A stretch of 64,000 nucleotides of DNA from Ruminiclostridium hungatei (lineage in GTDB: Bacteria; Bacillota; Clostridia; Acetivibrionales; DSM-1351): positions 62,001 to 126,000 of the forward strand of contig NZ_MZGX01000016.1 of the NCBI RefSeq assembly GCF_002051585.1, in the 5' to 3' direction. The notes under the pieces are model-generated. The model was not told the origin of the DNA, did not search any database, and saw only the letters and a program-made list of their open reading frames with translations. A program made the position numbers and the translations under genes. Positions 10,901 through 18,654 of this stretch are shown piece after piece (the first letter of the stretch is position 1; each line of letters starts with the position of its first letter).

Positions 10901-10988
10901 GAGAGTATGCCGCAAATGCTGGTACGATTGTTGTTAGCATTATAGCACCGGCAACTACTACAGCAGATATCTTTTTTAGATTTCTCAT
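7986..10988 (-). CDS. Major S-layer-like protein, paralogue 2
   Basis: 1000 aa. Signal peptide (MRNLKKISAVVVAGAIMLTT...PAFA), degenerate SLH segments to about residue 200 (LTREQGSVLIAKLF; F-ADGSKVKDYAKKRFAYLVKND), then the same chain of Ig-like repeats as its neighbour (VESIKALNAKQIEVKFNQAM; KVFKGETTFTYVKDT; VVDVTGPVVSSTKLNTN) and the same C-terminal TQNYNITDA...GSVWTVR ending. ATG 10988 is preferred over the TTG six bases upstream because AAGGAGGA lies 7 bases before it and overlaps the alternative. The SLH part differs more from paralogue 1 than the Ig-like part. SLH domains anchor proteins non-covalently to wall polymer; the Ig-like repeats probably form the lattice. Confidence 0.85.
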   Translation of the reverse strand: MRNLKKISAVVVAGAIMLTTIVPAFAAYSPVNGTKASVLNKLELYAGTNPSTFDPSLGTKLTREQGSVLIAKLFNMDTAANALTAEETNAILKDFADGSKVKDYAKKRFAYLVKNDIMSGSLDTTTGKLYINADKDLIGGQFATLLLKQLGYDVSDWKEAIAQLSKVEGAKDIADYLSYATSSILRDQAVGLIYGALTADYAAAGTETIIDKIVAANPDIKAVAEEAGLINKVPATLAVESIKALNAKQIEVKFNQAMDKESAEDEAFYEIKDKGTTIIALGSNSAQLVDSKTVVITLDGAAADKLTNSTDAKVTVKKDIKAVAGVKLAADFANSAVQVADGVIPSVSKVEAIGDTTLRITFSEPVYNGTNLTIANQYITVKSGSYTYYVQGATADAAKKTITVTVGTKLIEGPITVTVNAAGLDANAIQDYAGYKVFKGETTFTYVKDTTVPAVTVKEAKQESITLAFSKPVKAADLKLFHSIKDVAAYQATAVTTGGFVDEITFNFANKIPAGNVKLFLVNSTVSGNELVDGFGIKVPDQTINTNIVVDVTGPVVSSTKLNTNASFEIVFDEAISATEAIKASNYSFKSVADGKDVTFNISYNAGTDAKKVTLVVPGNLSDNTQYQVVVKAMKDLADNSMAAEAAYTFTVGDHTNPYVNDAYAVNADGKIYVVFNEPMNQAQMLDKTNYAVKTTTGGVFAALGTNDTVTALSNKSVVIDLADVTVNQPSLKIAGITDLAGKKLGTDIDFVYTAPIITNIGQEQVQIADAYLIAKNKIKLVFNKELANFDNTEFAVYDNATHTDFTPAAIKIQSVESMTKNADGNTEVILVLDREINTDAKFTASAVDIETVAAPANTKSVSGTVLTGSIAETVVDKLAPEVAKYDHDTDAGTADVAKVIASNYSVAPVNGKVAKDVTAKISVYFSENMNLASMSTLTFSVEGYTVTNIALDAGNSSIVELTVKANASDTSATTTVTQNYNITDANSNVFAAGSVWTVR

Positions 10989-11026
10989 TACCAAATCCTC
11001 CTTAGATTTTTAGTAGCTTTGGTTAT

Positions 11027-11064
11027 GCCGGAATAATAGACGATTTTTATTAATGTATCCCGGC
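11027..11064 (-). other. Hairpin in the 5' leader of S-layer paralogue 2
   Basis: GCCGGAATA (11027-11035) pairs with TATCCCGGC (11056-11064), 9 bp with one G-U. Like the hairpin in front of paralogue 1 it lies just upstream of the ribosome site, but the sequence differs. Confidence 0.45.
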
Positions 11065-11119
11065 TGCAACGATTTAAAATCAAGCGTTTGCAGACATTGC
11101 CTACCTGATTTCTGAACTC

Positions 11120-11149
11120 ATTATAGCACCGATTTTTTTCATAGGTCAA
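11120..11149 (-). promoter_or_regulatory. Near-consensus sigma-A promoter of S-layer paralogue 2
   Basis: On the minus strand TTGACC (11144-11149) and TATAAT (11120-11125) are 18 bases apart. The resulting leader is about 125 bases. Confidence 0.8.
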
Positions 11150-11538
11150 CATAATGTACCATCATGTAAACTAACTGTAAGCTTACTGTAATGGGGTTTG
11201 TTTCACCTCGAGGCTTATTATGGTAAACTTATTTCGATTGCTTCCAACCCTATTTGGCCAAACCCCTTGCCAATGCTGCCTTAGAAGTACCCATCAGAAT
11301 AAGCCGGTTGTGTCGGTAAGTACATTTTATATATGTTCCGTGCTGGAATTGCTGTAATTTAATTGTAATTAAACACTTAAGGAGTACTTAACCACACCTT
11401 TTTTGATTTTCCTCAGATGCATTATGCATTATTATGGTAAAATTATAGTGAACACAAATCTGAAAGTTATTTAAGGATTGTGCCGGGCACTGCATATGCC
11501 TGTAACCTGAACAAACTGTTAAGGGAGGAATAGACGAA
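11150..11538. other. Intergenic region between S-layer paralogue 2 and the GT39-like gene
   Basis: No reading frame with a ribosome site was found. A possible extended -10 (TGGTAAAAT, 11435-11443) could serve the rightward glycosyltransferase gene; no good -35 accompanies it. GGGAGGA at 11523-11529 is that gene's ribosome site. Otherwise nothing is recognised. Confidence 0.4.
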
Positions 11539-12996
11539 TTGAATAAACTGAAGAGCTTTATTTTTCATGCTATCATCTGGGGAGCAGTAGTGCTTATGGG
11601 GGCCATTCTCATTCTAAGCGCCTTTAAATCCGGGCCGCTTGCTCTTAAGCTGCCTTTTTTCACAGGAATACTATTTGTAGCCTTGGCAGTCTTATTTATA
11701 TTTCTGTGCCTGAAAATCAACCTGCTCGATAAAATAAGCCCCAGGCCTTTCTTAGTTGCAATAATAATCATTTCCCTTGTTCCAAGGCTTCTGTGGGTAC
11801 ATTTTATACAAACCCAGCCCTATTCGGATTTCCTTCACCTGTACAACTACGGTGTTAACGCCGGTCATGGTGATTTTAAAGGCTTTGTTGACTTCTATTC
11901 GGTGTTTCCTTTTAAAATGAGTTTCGGTCTGGTGCTGGCAGGGCTCTTCTCTGTTTTTGGGCCCGGCCTGCTTGCGGCCAAGCTGTTTAATGTGTTAATG
12001 TCTGTTGCCCTGGTTATGATAGTCTACTTTGGAACCAGGTACATATACGGCCATAAGGCTGCAAAAGTATCCGGCTTGCTGCTTGCAGTATGGCCTGCGG
12101 ATATAATGTATAACTCTGTGATTGCTTCAGAGCATCTTTTTCTGGTATTGTTCACGGCTGCAGCAGTATTGATGCTGAAATTCTTTAATAAGTACACTTT
12201 TAAGAATTATGAAATAACCAACGGCAATCTCATCTTGCTGGCCATCGGCAGTCTTACAGCTCTTGCGCAGCTTATACGGCCCATGGCCATGCTGCTTCTG
12301 CCCGTCTTTTCGGTGTATGTACTGTTTTTTAAAAAGTACAAGGCAGACCTAAGCGCCGGATTGTGGCTAAAGCTTAAGTCAGTGTTGCTTGTGGTTATGA
12401 GCTATCTGGTTGTAATTAATTTAATCAATATTCCTGTAGAAATGGCTACCGGTGTGGATGTAACAAGGTCTGATTCGGGTTTCAACCTGCTGGTGGGTAC
12501 AAACTACCAGGCAAAAGGAATGTTTAACTATGAGGATTTCGGTATTATAGAAAAATTCAACTACGATATTGACAAGGTTCACAGTGAGGCAAAAAAAATT
12601 GCTCTGGAACGCATTACCTCCCAACCGTTAAAGCTGCCCTCCCTCTTTTTAAAGAAAACGGAAATCCTGTGGGGCAACGAAAACTACGGCTACTACTGGA
12701 GCACCTCCCCCGTCGGAGAAACACGGATTGAAAGCATTGTAAAATCGCATCCCCGTGTATTTTACGGGCTGTCTCAGGCCTTCTATGTAACCATAGTGCT
12801 GATGGCCATATGCAGTTGCCTCTATCATCTCAGAGAAAGACGGTATGATGCACTGATTATCTTAATGATCTTCGGAGCCATATTCCTATCCTATCTGCTG
12901 CTTGAAGTACAGTCCAGGTACCACTTGCCGATAATGCCGCTGTTGATAATGTTTGGCAGTGGAATTATGTCGGAAACCGATAAATACGGCGAATAA
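11539..12996 (+). CDS. GT39/ArnT-like membrane glycosyltransferase
   Basis: 485 aa with about eleven hydrophobic helices. After the first helices comes an extracytoplasmic loop with the acidic YSDFLHLYNYG motif (residues about 92-102), the position where the PMT/ArnT (GT-C) superfamily carries its catalytic Asp. Family members transfer sugar from a polyprenyl-phosphate donor to protein or lipid outside the membrane. It starts at TTG, with GGGAGGA 9 bases upstream; no better start exists. It lies next to the S-layer genes and on the far side from the O-antigen-ligase-like gene, so a role in S-layer glycosylation is a reasonable inference. Acceptor and sugar are unknown. Confidence 0.7.
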   Translation: MNKLKSFIFHAIIWGAVVLMGAILILSAFKSGPLALKLPFFTGILFVALAVLFIFLCLKINLLDKISPRPFLVAIIIISLVPRLLWVHFIQTQPYSDFLHLYNYGVNAGHGDFKGFVDFYSVFPFKMSFGLVLAGLFSVFGPGLLAAKLFNVLMSVALVMIVYFGTRYIYGHKAAKVSGLLLAVWPADIMYNSVIASEHLFLVLFTAAAVLMLKFFNKYTFKNYEITNGNLILLAIGSLTALAQLIRPMAMLLLPVFSVYVLFFKKYKADLSAGLWLKLKSVLLVVMSYLVVINLINIPVEMATGVDVTRSDSGFNLLVGTNYQAKGMFNYEDFGIIEKFNYDIDKVHSEAKKIALERITSQPLKLPSLFLKKTEILWGNENYGYYWSTSPVGETRIESIVKSHPRVFYGLSQAFYVTIVLMAICSCLYHLRERRYDALIILMIFGAIFLSYLLLEVQSRYHLPIMPLLIMFGSGIMSETDKYGE

Positions 12997-13044
12997 GCTA
13001 CAGTTATTGATAATGCAGGGATGCGCCACCATCGCACACAGAAA

Positions 13045-13077
13045 ACAGGGCAGCCATGAATCACACGGCTGCCCTGT
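13045..13077. terminator. Bidirectional terminator between the GT39-like gene and glgD
   Basis: An 11-bp GC-rich stem ACAGGGCAGCC/GGCTGCCCTGT with an 11-base loop, followed by CTTTTA on the plus strand and preceded by GAAAA. Confidence 0.75.
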
Positions 13078-13092
13078 CTTTTATATTTCATT

Positions 13093-14211
13093 TTATACAA
13101 TTACATTCTTACCGATAATAATGGGCCAGGTTTCCTCTCCCTTTAAGCACCTGTTTTTGGACAGTGTAACGCTTTTATCAAGAATTGCATAATTTAAGGT
13201 TGAGTTTTCTTCTACGACACTGCCCTGCATTATAATACTGTCCTTTACAACCGCTCCCTTTTTGACGGTAACTCCTCTGAAGAGCACACTGTTTTCAACC
13301 GTACCTTCTATTATACAGCCATCAGCAATTATTGAATTCCTGACTTCCGCCTCTTCGTTATATTTGGCCGGAGCTTCATCCTTTACCTTTGTAAATATTT
13401 TGGCCTTCCCCAGCAGTTCCCTGTTGATTTCAGGATTCAGCAATTCCATATTGCATTTGTAGTACATCTGAACCGAGGAAATACTCCTCCAGTATCCACT
13501 GTATTTGTAGCCGCATATTTTCAACTTATGGAGCATCTTTATAATAATGTCCATGACGAAATCATAATAGCCGTGGGCGACACTCTCTTCCAGAAGAGAT
13601 ATCAGAAGCTCTCTCCTTATCATATACGTGCCCAGAGAGCTCAGAAGAGTATTGGGATTCATGGGCTTCTCCTGGAAATCTATAACTCTTTGGGTGTTGT
13701 CTACCTGAAGAATTCCCATGTTTGACAGTTCTTCCAGAGGAACGTCCTTCATCTCCCTGTACATGATGGTTATGTCGGCATCGGTATCCTTATGCACCTG
13801 CAGAAGGTCATCAAAGGTGGTAGTATATATGCAATTGCCCTGGGATATAATCACATACTCCTCGTTGCTTCTTTTCAAGAATGTCAGGTTATTGTACATT
13901 GCATCGGCAGTACCCCTGTACCAACCTGTGCTCTCATCTGACAAAAACGGCGGGAAGATGAACAATCCGTCATTTTTTCTGTCCAGATCCCATTCCTTAC
14001 CCGAACCCAGATGATCCATCAGAGATCTGAAACTGTACTGAGTAATTACTCCCACATTTGTTATTCCCGAATTTACCATATTTGAAAGTACAAAATCAAC
14101 AGCCCGGTATTTCCCCCCCACCGGCACGGCGGGAGCAGTTCTCATAGTAGAAAGCTCCTTTAATTTGGTGCTTTTGCCCCCAGACAAAATTATACCCATA
14201 ACATTTTTCAT
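13093..14211 (-). CDS. glgD: GlgD, non-catalytic-type glucose-1-phosphate adenylyltransferase subunit
   Basis: 372 aa with a nucleotidyltransferase N-domain and a C-terminal left-handed beta-helix with hexapeptide-like repeats. Compared with GlgC next door, the nucleotide loop GGQGSRL is GGKSTKL and the KPAV lysine motif is APAV, the changes expected of the GlgD regulatory partner in Firmicutes. It supports ADP-glucose synthesis for glycogen by associating with GlgC. It overlaps glgC by the four bases ATGA (14208-14211), so the two are translationally coupled. The terminator at 13045-13077 closes the operon. No glycogen synthase or branching enzyme is in the window. Confidence 0.9.
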   Translation of the reverse strand: MKNVMGIILSGGKSTKLKELSTMRTAPAVPVGGKYRAVDFVLSNMVNSGITNVGVITQYSFRSLMDHLGSGKEWDLDRKNDGLFIFPPFLSDESTGWYRGTADAMYNNLTFLKRSNEEYVIISQGNCIYTTTFDDLLQVHKDTDADITIMYREMKDVPLEELSNMGILQVDNTQRVIDFQEKPMNPNTLLSSLGTYMIRRELLISLLEESVAHGYYDFVMDIIIKMLHKLKICGYKYSGYWRSISSVQMYYKCNMELLNPEINRELLGKAKIFTKVKDEAPAKYNEEAEVRNSIIADGCIIEGTVENSVLFRGVTVKKGAVVKDSIIMQGSVVEENSTLNYAILDKSVTLSKNRCLKGEETWPIIIGKNVIV

Positions 14212-15488
14212 TCTCTGACACCTCCTCTGAAAATACTTTTTCCCGACTCAACAACCAGAGAAGGAAAGTCTTCGGCGTCTGCCTCCGAATCTATCATTAC
14301 ATTTTTGCCTATAACAGCACCGTCAGGTATGCTGGCTTCCTCACCTACCACGGTAATTCCGGAATTATATATCCCGGGCTTGTACTCATTTTGTATATCG
14401 TCTCCCTCACCCAGACTGGAGTTCTCCCCAACAGTTACAAATTCACTTATGATGCATCTGTTAACCGACGTATTCTTTCGAATCACTGAGTTTGACATGA
14501 CTATGGAGTCCTGTACCACAGCACCCTCTTCAATCACGGCACCGGGGAACAGAACAGAATTTATTACAGTTCCCAGCACCTGGCAGCCCTCAGCGACTAT
14601 GGATTTCTTCACACGGGCTGCAGGCCCTATATAATGTGCTGACTTTACAGGGTTGGGAGTATATATCTTCCACTCAGGATCGAAAAGATTGAATTCCGGA
14701 ACCCTGCTGACCAGATCCATGTTTGACTCCCAGAAGGCCTGAACAGTGCCCACATCCCTCCAATAACCCGAGAACTGATACGCCCACATGTTCTTGCCGT
14801 CGCCCAACATGGCAGGTATTATATTCTTGCCAAAATCGTTATCAGAGCCAGGTGTTTCATTATCCTTAATAAGATACTTTCTAAGAGTCTCCCAATTAAA
14901 AATATAAACGCCCATTGAAGCCAGCGTGCTCTTGGGGTTTTTAGGCTTCTCCTCGAACTCATAGATTTTGCCGTTCTCATGGCAGTTCATTATTCCATAG
15001 CGGTCCGCCTCTTCAAGGGGAACATTTATTACCGAAATAGTTGCATCAGCATTGTTCTCCTTATGAAAATCCAGCATCTTTGAATAATTCATTTTATAAA
15101 TATGGTCTCCTGACAAAATTATAACGTGTCTTGGAGAGTATTTATCAATATAGTGAATGTTCTGATAAACCGCATTTGCAGTTCCTTTGAACCATTCACC
15201 AAGTTCAGCCTTCAAATAGGGAGAAAGTATGGTTACACCGCCATCTATCCTATCCATATCCCAGGGCTTTCCAATACCGATGTGGGAATTAAGTTTGAGG
15301 GGCTGATATTGAGTCAGAACACCAACTGTATCTATCCCCGAATTAATACAATTACTCAGTGAAAAATCAATAATCCTGTACTTACCACCATATAAAACTG
15401 CGGGTTTAGCGACATTTTTAGTGAGGACGCCCAGCCTGCTGCCCTGTCCTCCGGCAAGTAGTAACGCTATCATCTCTCTTTTAATCAT
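14208..15488 (-). CDS. glgC: Glucose-1-phosphate adenylyltransferase, catalytic subunit GlgC
   Basis: 426 aa from [14 protein letters not shown]. Makes ADP-glucose and pyrophosphate from ATP and glucose 1-phosphate, the committed step of bacterial glycogen synthesis. Intact [11 protein letters not shown] nucleotide loop, KPAV substrate lysine motif, GTANAVYQN and [10 protein letters not shown] motifs, and a C-terminal beta-helix. The start was moved from 15512 to 15488 because GGGAG (15498-15502) lies 9 bases before this ATG and the longer form adds eight residues without a ribosome site. First gene of a two-gene operon with glgD. No clear promoter was picked in the 140 bases upstream. Confidence 0.93.
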   Translation of the reverse strand: MIKREMIALLLAGGQGSRLGVLTKNVAKPAVLYGGKYRIIDFSLSNCINSGIDTVGVLTQYQPLKLNSHIGIGKPWDMDRIDGGVTILSPYLKAELGEWFKGTANAVYQNIHYIDKYSPRHVIILSGDHIYKMNYSKMLDFHKENNADATISVINVPLEEADRYGIMNCHENGKIYEFEEKPKNPKSTLASMGVYIFNWETLRKYLIKDNETPGSDNDFGKNIIPAMLGDGKNMWAYQFSGYWRDVGTVQAFWESNMDLVSRVPEFNLFDPEWKIYTPNPVKSAHYIGPAARVKKSIVAEGCQVLGTVINSVLFPGAVIEEGAVVQDSIVMSNSVIRKNTSVNRCIISEFVTVGENSSLGEGDDIQNEYKPGIYNSGITVVGEEASIPDGAVIGKNVMIDSEADAEDFPSLVVESGKSIFRGGVRE

Positions 15489-15630
15489 TTGCATCAACTC
15501 CCGGTAATCCATTTTATCTAACTAAGCTGCATATTTAAAGATATTTGCATCATTATTAATTCTACATTAATCGCTAATATTCCTTTTAAGATTCCAAATA
15601 TAATTTTTTGGAATTCTCCACCACATCGGT

Positions 15631-15683
15631 AAAAAACCCCCGCGGCATCTGCTTCCAAGAGGCAGGTGCCGCGGGGGTTTTTT
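15631..15683. terminator. Strong bidirectional terminator
   Basis: A perfect 17-bp stem, six A-T pairs plus CCCCCGCGGCA/TGCCGCGGGGG, so T runs follow in both directions. It separates the glgCD operon from the leftward gene ending at 15791. Confidence 0.9.
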
Positions 15684-15790
15684 GCTGTGTACCGGCTCGG
15701 CTATTTCACACTCACCGGCAAATATTCTTTCTATACTTTCCTATATAACCGTACAATAAAGTACAATAATGCCAGAATACCTGAAAAAGG

Positions 15791-16168
15791 TCACACTGCG
15801 TTATGAACAAATGCAGCAATACTGTCAACAGGTATGTCTGTCACCGAGCCCACCGATCTGATGGGGTATCCGTGTGAAAAACCATTGTCCATATTGTCTC
15901 CCATGTTTCCCATGCAGCCGGCTCCATTTGCATAAGGGGTTCCGCTGCAAGCGTTTCCCAGTGCACAGCCGGGCGCAGGTCCGATCTGGCTTAAAAGCTT
16001 TACATAGCATTCATTAACTGCCAGCAGTACACCTGTAAAACCGCAGCCTGACATGCCTCCGCTCTTTGTGAATATTGTAACCGTTTCTCCAATTCTTTTA
16101 CAAAGGGCATTTACGATATCACCATTTATAGACAAACCGCCGAAGTTATTGTTAAAACCTTCCGACAT
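15791..16168 (-). CDS. Small Gly/Asn/Cys-rich protein of unknown function
   Basis: 125 aa from MSEGFNNNFGGLS. The first half (about residues 14-55, IVNALCKRIGETVTIFT...GFTGVLLAVNECYVKLL) looks like a short beta-barrel of the Sm/SH3 kind. The middle is rich in Gly, Asn and Cys (APGCALGNACSG, GAGCMGNMGDNMDNG). It ends with TDIPVDSIAAFVHN. No family was recognised; such composition is seen in spore-surface proteins, but that is speculation. The start is uncertain: AAGGAG lies 8 bases before ATG 16168, while ATG 16216 (16 residues longer) has AAAGGAAGG about 9 bases upstream. Confidence 0.6.
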   Translation of the reverse strand: MSEGFNNNFGGLSINGDIVNALCKRIGETVTIFTKSGGMSGCGFTGVLLAVNECYVKLLSQIGPAPGCALGNACSGTPYANGAGCMGNMGDNMDNGFSHGYPIRSVGSVTDIPVDSIAAFVHNAV

Positions 16169-16307
16169 ATACTCCTCTCCTTCCACAACATAAAATGCAT
16201 CATACCCGCCAGTCATGCCTGAGAGCCTTCCTTTCGGATACTGCATCTGCTTATTAGCGTTTATTACATTTTATGTCAACGGAGGGGAGTTTGTTACACT
16301 ATTTGGG

Positions 16308-17084
16308 TTAACATTGGGATAAAAGCCATTTAAAGGTTTCCAGCCGCTCCTTGCTCAGGATTTCCCTTCCCGAGTCAAAGAACCTTACCTTTCCTCCACC
16401 GGGGCGGGTATTGACTATTCCGCTTTCCTCCATAAGATGCTTCAGATATCTTACGGTTCCAATGCTTCCGTCTATTATATCAATATGTTCCGGCAATACC
16501 TGCCTGAACACATTTTTGTAAATGGGAAAATGGGTACAGCCCAAAACAAAAGTTTTGTAATTATAGAAATCATAATCCTGCAGTTTTTCCTTAATAACCG
16601 GTACGACCCGGTCAGTGTCAAAAATCATGGCCTCCGCCAATTCCACCAGTTCAGGAAAGGCCAGATAGTCCACAACATGCTCCTGATCCACTCTCTGTAC
16701 CAGGTTGTGAAATTTTTCTTCCTTTAGTGTCAACTGAGTGGCCAAAACAAGAACCCTTTTTCCGTTGCCGTTTTCAACAGCAGGCTTTACTGCCGGTTCC
16801 ATCCCTACTATGGGAAAGGAATAGCTGTTTCTCAGGTCTCTGACTGCAATGCTGGTTGCAGTATTGCAAGCCACCACCAGGGCTTTTACACCCTGCCTGA
16901 CCAAAAAGTCCACGGCACTGAAAACATAATTATGCACCTCTTCCTTTGACTTGGTGCCATAGGGCACATGCTCATTGTCGGCATAATATATATAGTTTTC
17001 ACCGGGAAGCTGCCTGAGAGCTTCACTCAGTACTGTTATTCCACCAAAACCCGAATCCAAAAAGCCGATACTATCTGTTCCCAT
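16308..17084 (-). CDS. murI: Glutamate racemase
   Basis: 258 aa. Converts L-glutamate to D-glutamate for peptidoglycan precursors in the cytoplasm. The N-terminal DSGFGGITVL loop, the first catalytic cysteine in VACNTATS (C73) and the second in LGCTHFPIY (C183) are all present, and length is normal. AGGAGG is about 15 bases before the ATG, longer than usual, but an in-frame stop rules out an earlier start. It lies in a leftward run of genes with uneven gaps, not an obvious operon. Confidence 0.93.
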   Translation of the reverse strand: MGTDSIGFLDSGFGGITVLSEALRQLPGENYIYYADNEHVPYGTKSKEEVHNYVFSAVDFLVRQGVKALVVACNTATSIAVRDLRNSYSFPIVGMEPAVKPAVENGNGKRVLVLATQLTLKEEKFHNLVQRVDQEHVVDYLAFPELVELAEAMIFDTDRVVPVIKEKLQDYDFYNYKTFVLGCTHFPIYKNVFRQVLPEHIDIIDGSIGTVRYLKHLMEESGIVNTRPGGGKVRFFDSGREILSKERLETFKWLLSQC

Positions 17085-17163
17085 AGAACAAATTCAACCC
17101 CTCCTGTGTCTGCATTTATTTTGCATTTTTTTGAAGCAGAGCCGGCATACCTAAATTATACCC

Positions 17164-17562
17164 TTATATTTCCCTTCTCCGGGGTTCTTTGGAAAATTTA
17201 ATGATAATGGCAAAAATGATCCAAGCTACGCCGCAATAAATTACAGAAGGCAAAAAGTATATGAAGTACATCAATTCCTTAAACATCCTGGAAAAACTGC
17301 CCGTCCCATAAAAGCTGTATAAGGAGACCCCCAGGGAATATGCGGCTGCAAGTATCATACTCACAGGCACCACCACAAGAGTTTCCCTGCCGAAAAACCT
17401 TTTGTACAAAATCAGCAGCAGCAGTGGAAGCAGAACGGCAGATACCCCGTATACAATATATATGCCCGCCATAGTATCAATCCTTACTATGCATATGAGC
17501 AAAATGATTATTATGGCAGAATCCAGCAAACTGAGCCCAAGTACCTTTAAAAAGTTCTTCAT
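17164..17562 (-). CDS. Four-helix membrane protein of unknown function
   Basis: 132 aa, almost entirely hydrophobic, with four predicted membrane helices (roughly residues 7-27, 32-52, 61-83 and 96-123) and a basic tail KFSKEPRRREI. GGAG lies 5 bases before the ATG. It is 79 bases upstream of murI in the same direction. No recognised family and no charged motif suggesting transport. Confidence 0.55.
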   Translation of the reverse strand: MKNFLKVLGLSLLDSAIIIILLICIVRIDTMAGIYIVYGVSAVLLPLLLLILYKRFFGRETLVVVPVSMILAAAYSLGVSLYSFYGTGSFSRMFKELMYFIYFLPSVIYCGVAWIIFAIIIKFSKEPRRREI

Positions 17563-17765
17563 ACTATCTCCAGTCTATGTTGTTAAACCCGTCCCGCAAG
17601 TATTTGTTAACATGAAAAACACGTTGTTCAAACATTGCAGCAATTCGTCAATTGAATTTTACTACATAATATAAAACAATACAATAATGTTTGAAATACC
17701 AGCGCCGCGGCAGTATCCGGAGCTACCGCATGAGCCTTAAGACCGGCGGCACTGTGTATTGCCAT

Positions 17766-17802
17766 AAAGGCCCGGATTGGCAGTCTGCCAAACCGGGCCT
17801 TT
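17766..17802 (-). terminator. Terminator of the YhcH-family gene
   Basis: A 17-bp stem with one mismatch (AAAGGCCCGG... with ...CCGGGCCTTT) and a 3-base loop, starting four bases beyond the stop codon region of the gene at 17807. Confidence 0.8.
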
Positions 17803-17806
17803 TATG

Positions 17807-18259
17807 CTAGATCTTGATTTTAACTACGATTTTATTTACCTGTGAAGAGCAGTCCCAGGTGCAGCCAGGCTTATGCACATCGTCGGGATAGAAAATTGCG
17901 AAATTCCCGGCTGAAACGTTTATGAAGGCGGCCTTGCCTCCGTGATAAAAAACAATATCCTTCTGAGGATCATATTCCGAACTGGGCTTAAACCCGGCCT
18001 TGAGCCCCCAGCCCATTGCTTCCACACCACCTGCCACATACTGAATGTCCATATACTTCTCATGACTCTCCCATTGCTTTTGCGCCTCTTCCACAGTCTC
18101 ATAGGCCTGCACCAGGGCAAACACCTCTCCGGCTTCAATTTCATAGCGTCCAACCGGCTTATTGTCCTTTAAATAGTCAGCTATGAATTCAAAGCCTTTT
18201 CTCAAGTTCTTATGAAGGCCATAGTATTTCCCCGAATTGTTCAAGCTGTCAGCAATCAA
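17807..18259 (-). CDS. YhcH/YjgK/YiaL (DUF386) family cupin protein
   Basis: 150 aa, the normal size of this family. Family marks: KGFEFIADYL, the central WESHEKYMDIQYV with metal-type His and Glu/Asp residues, GFKPSSEYDPQKDIVFY, and FAIFYPDDVHKPG near the end. Members (EbgC, YiaL, YhcH) are single-domain beta-barrels tied to sugar or sialic-acid metabolism and may act as anomerases; the substrate cannot be told here. It stands alone with its own terminator. Confidence 0.85.
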   Translation of the reverse strand: MIADSLNNSGKYYGLHKNLRKGFEFIADYLKDNKPVGRYEIEAGEVFALVQAYETVEEAQKQWESHEKYMDIQYVAGGVEAMGWGLKAGFKPSSEYDPQKDIVFYHGGKAAFINVSAGNFAIFYPDDVHKPGCTWDCSSQVNKIVVKIKI

Positions 18260-18467
18260 GCAAATCCCTCTTTTCTGCCATTATATAGTTGTATCTTTAT
18301 TATTTTATACAAAAATAAGGGATACGGCAATTTTTCCCTTTACGGGAAGAGCGAATCGAGGCTGGATGAATCTCCGGCCCGTAGCCTGATTTTAACCTGT
18401 TCATCAAAGCAAATCCTCATACTTTATAGAGTCAGAAATTCATCCCAGCGATGTCCTGAACAACGCC
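18260..18467. other. Intergenic sequence without a recognised gene
   Basis: AT-rich near the start of the YhcH-family gene, then unremarkable. No ribosome site followed by an open frame and no clear promoter was found. It leads into the MerR-like remnant. Confidence 0.3.
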
Positions 18468-18600
18468 AAATTCTCGGAGAAAATTACTGTCCACAAGTTG
18501 AGATATTATGACATTCTTTGAGAATACAATGGCTTCCAGCTAGTTTATTTTAAGGACACCTGGATACGTTGGAAATTATGGCAGCATCAGATACAATTAC
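18468..18600 (+). pseudogene. Decayed MerR-family regulator fragment
   Basis: Frame +3 reads FSEKITVHKLRYYDIL, stop, then EYNGFQLVYFKDTWIRW. The pieces KLRYYD and NGF-L-Y match the helix-turn-helix region and the NGxRLY step of MerR-family proteins, in order and at about the right distance. The fragment has a stop at 18519-18521, apparent deletions, and no start or effector domain. It lies at the downstream edge of the AAA+ operon. The match is by eye and short, so it is a candidate only. Confidence 0.4.
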
Positions 18601-18654
18601 TTTTCTAACCTCCCACTAATCTAATAATCCAAATTACTAATAGTTTACCCTATT

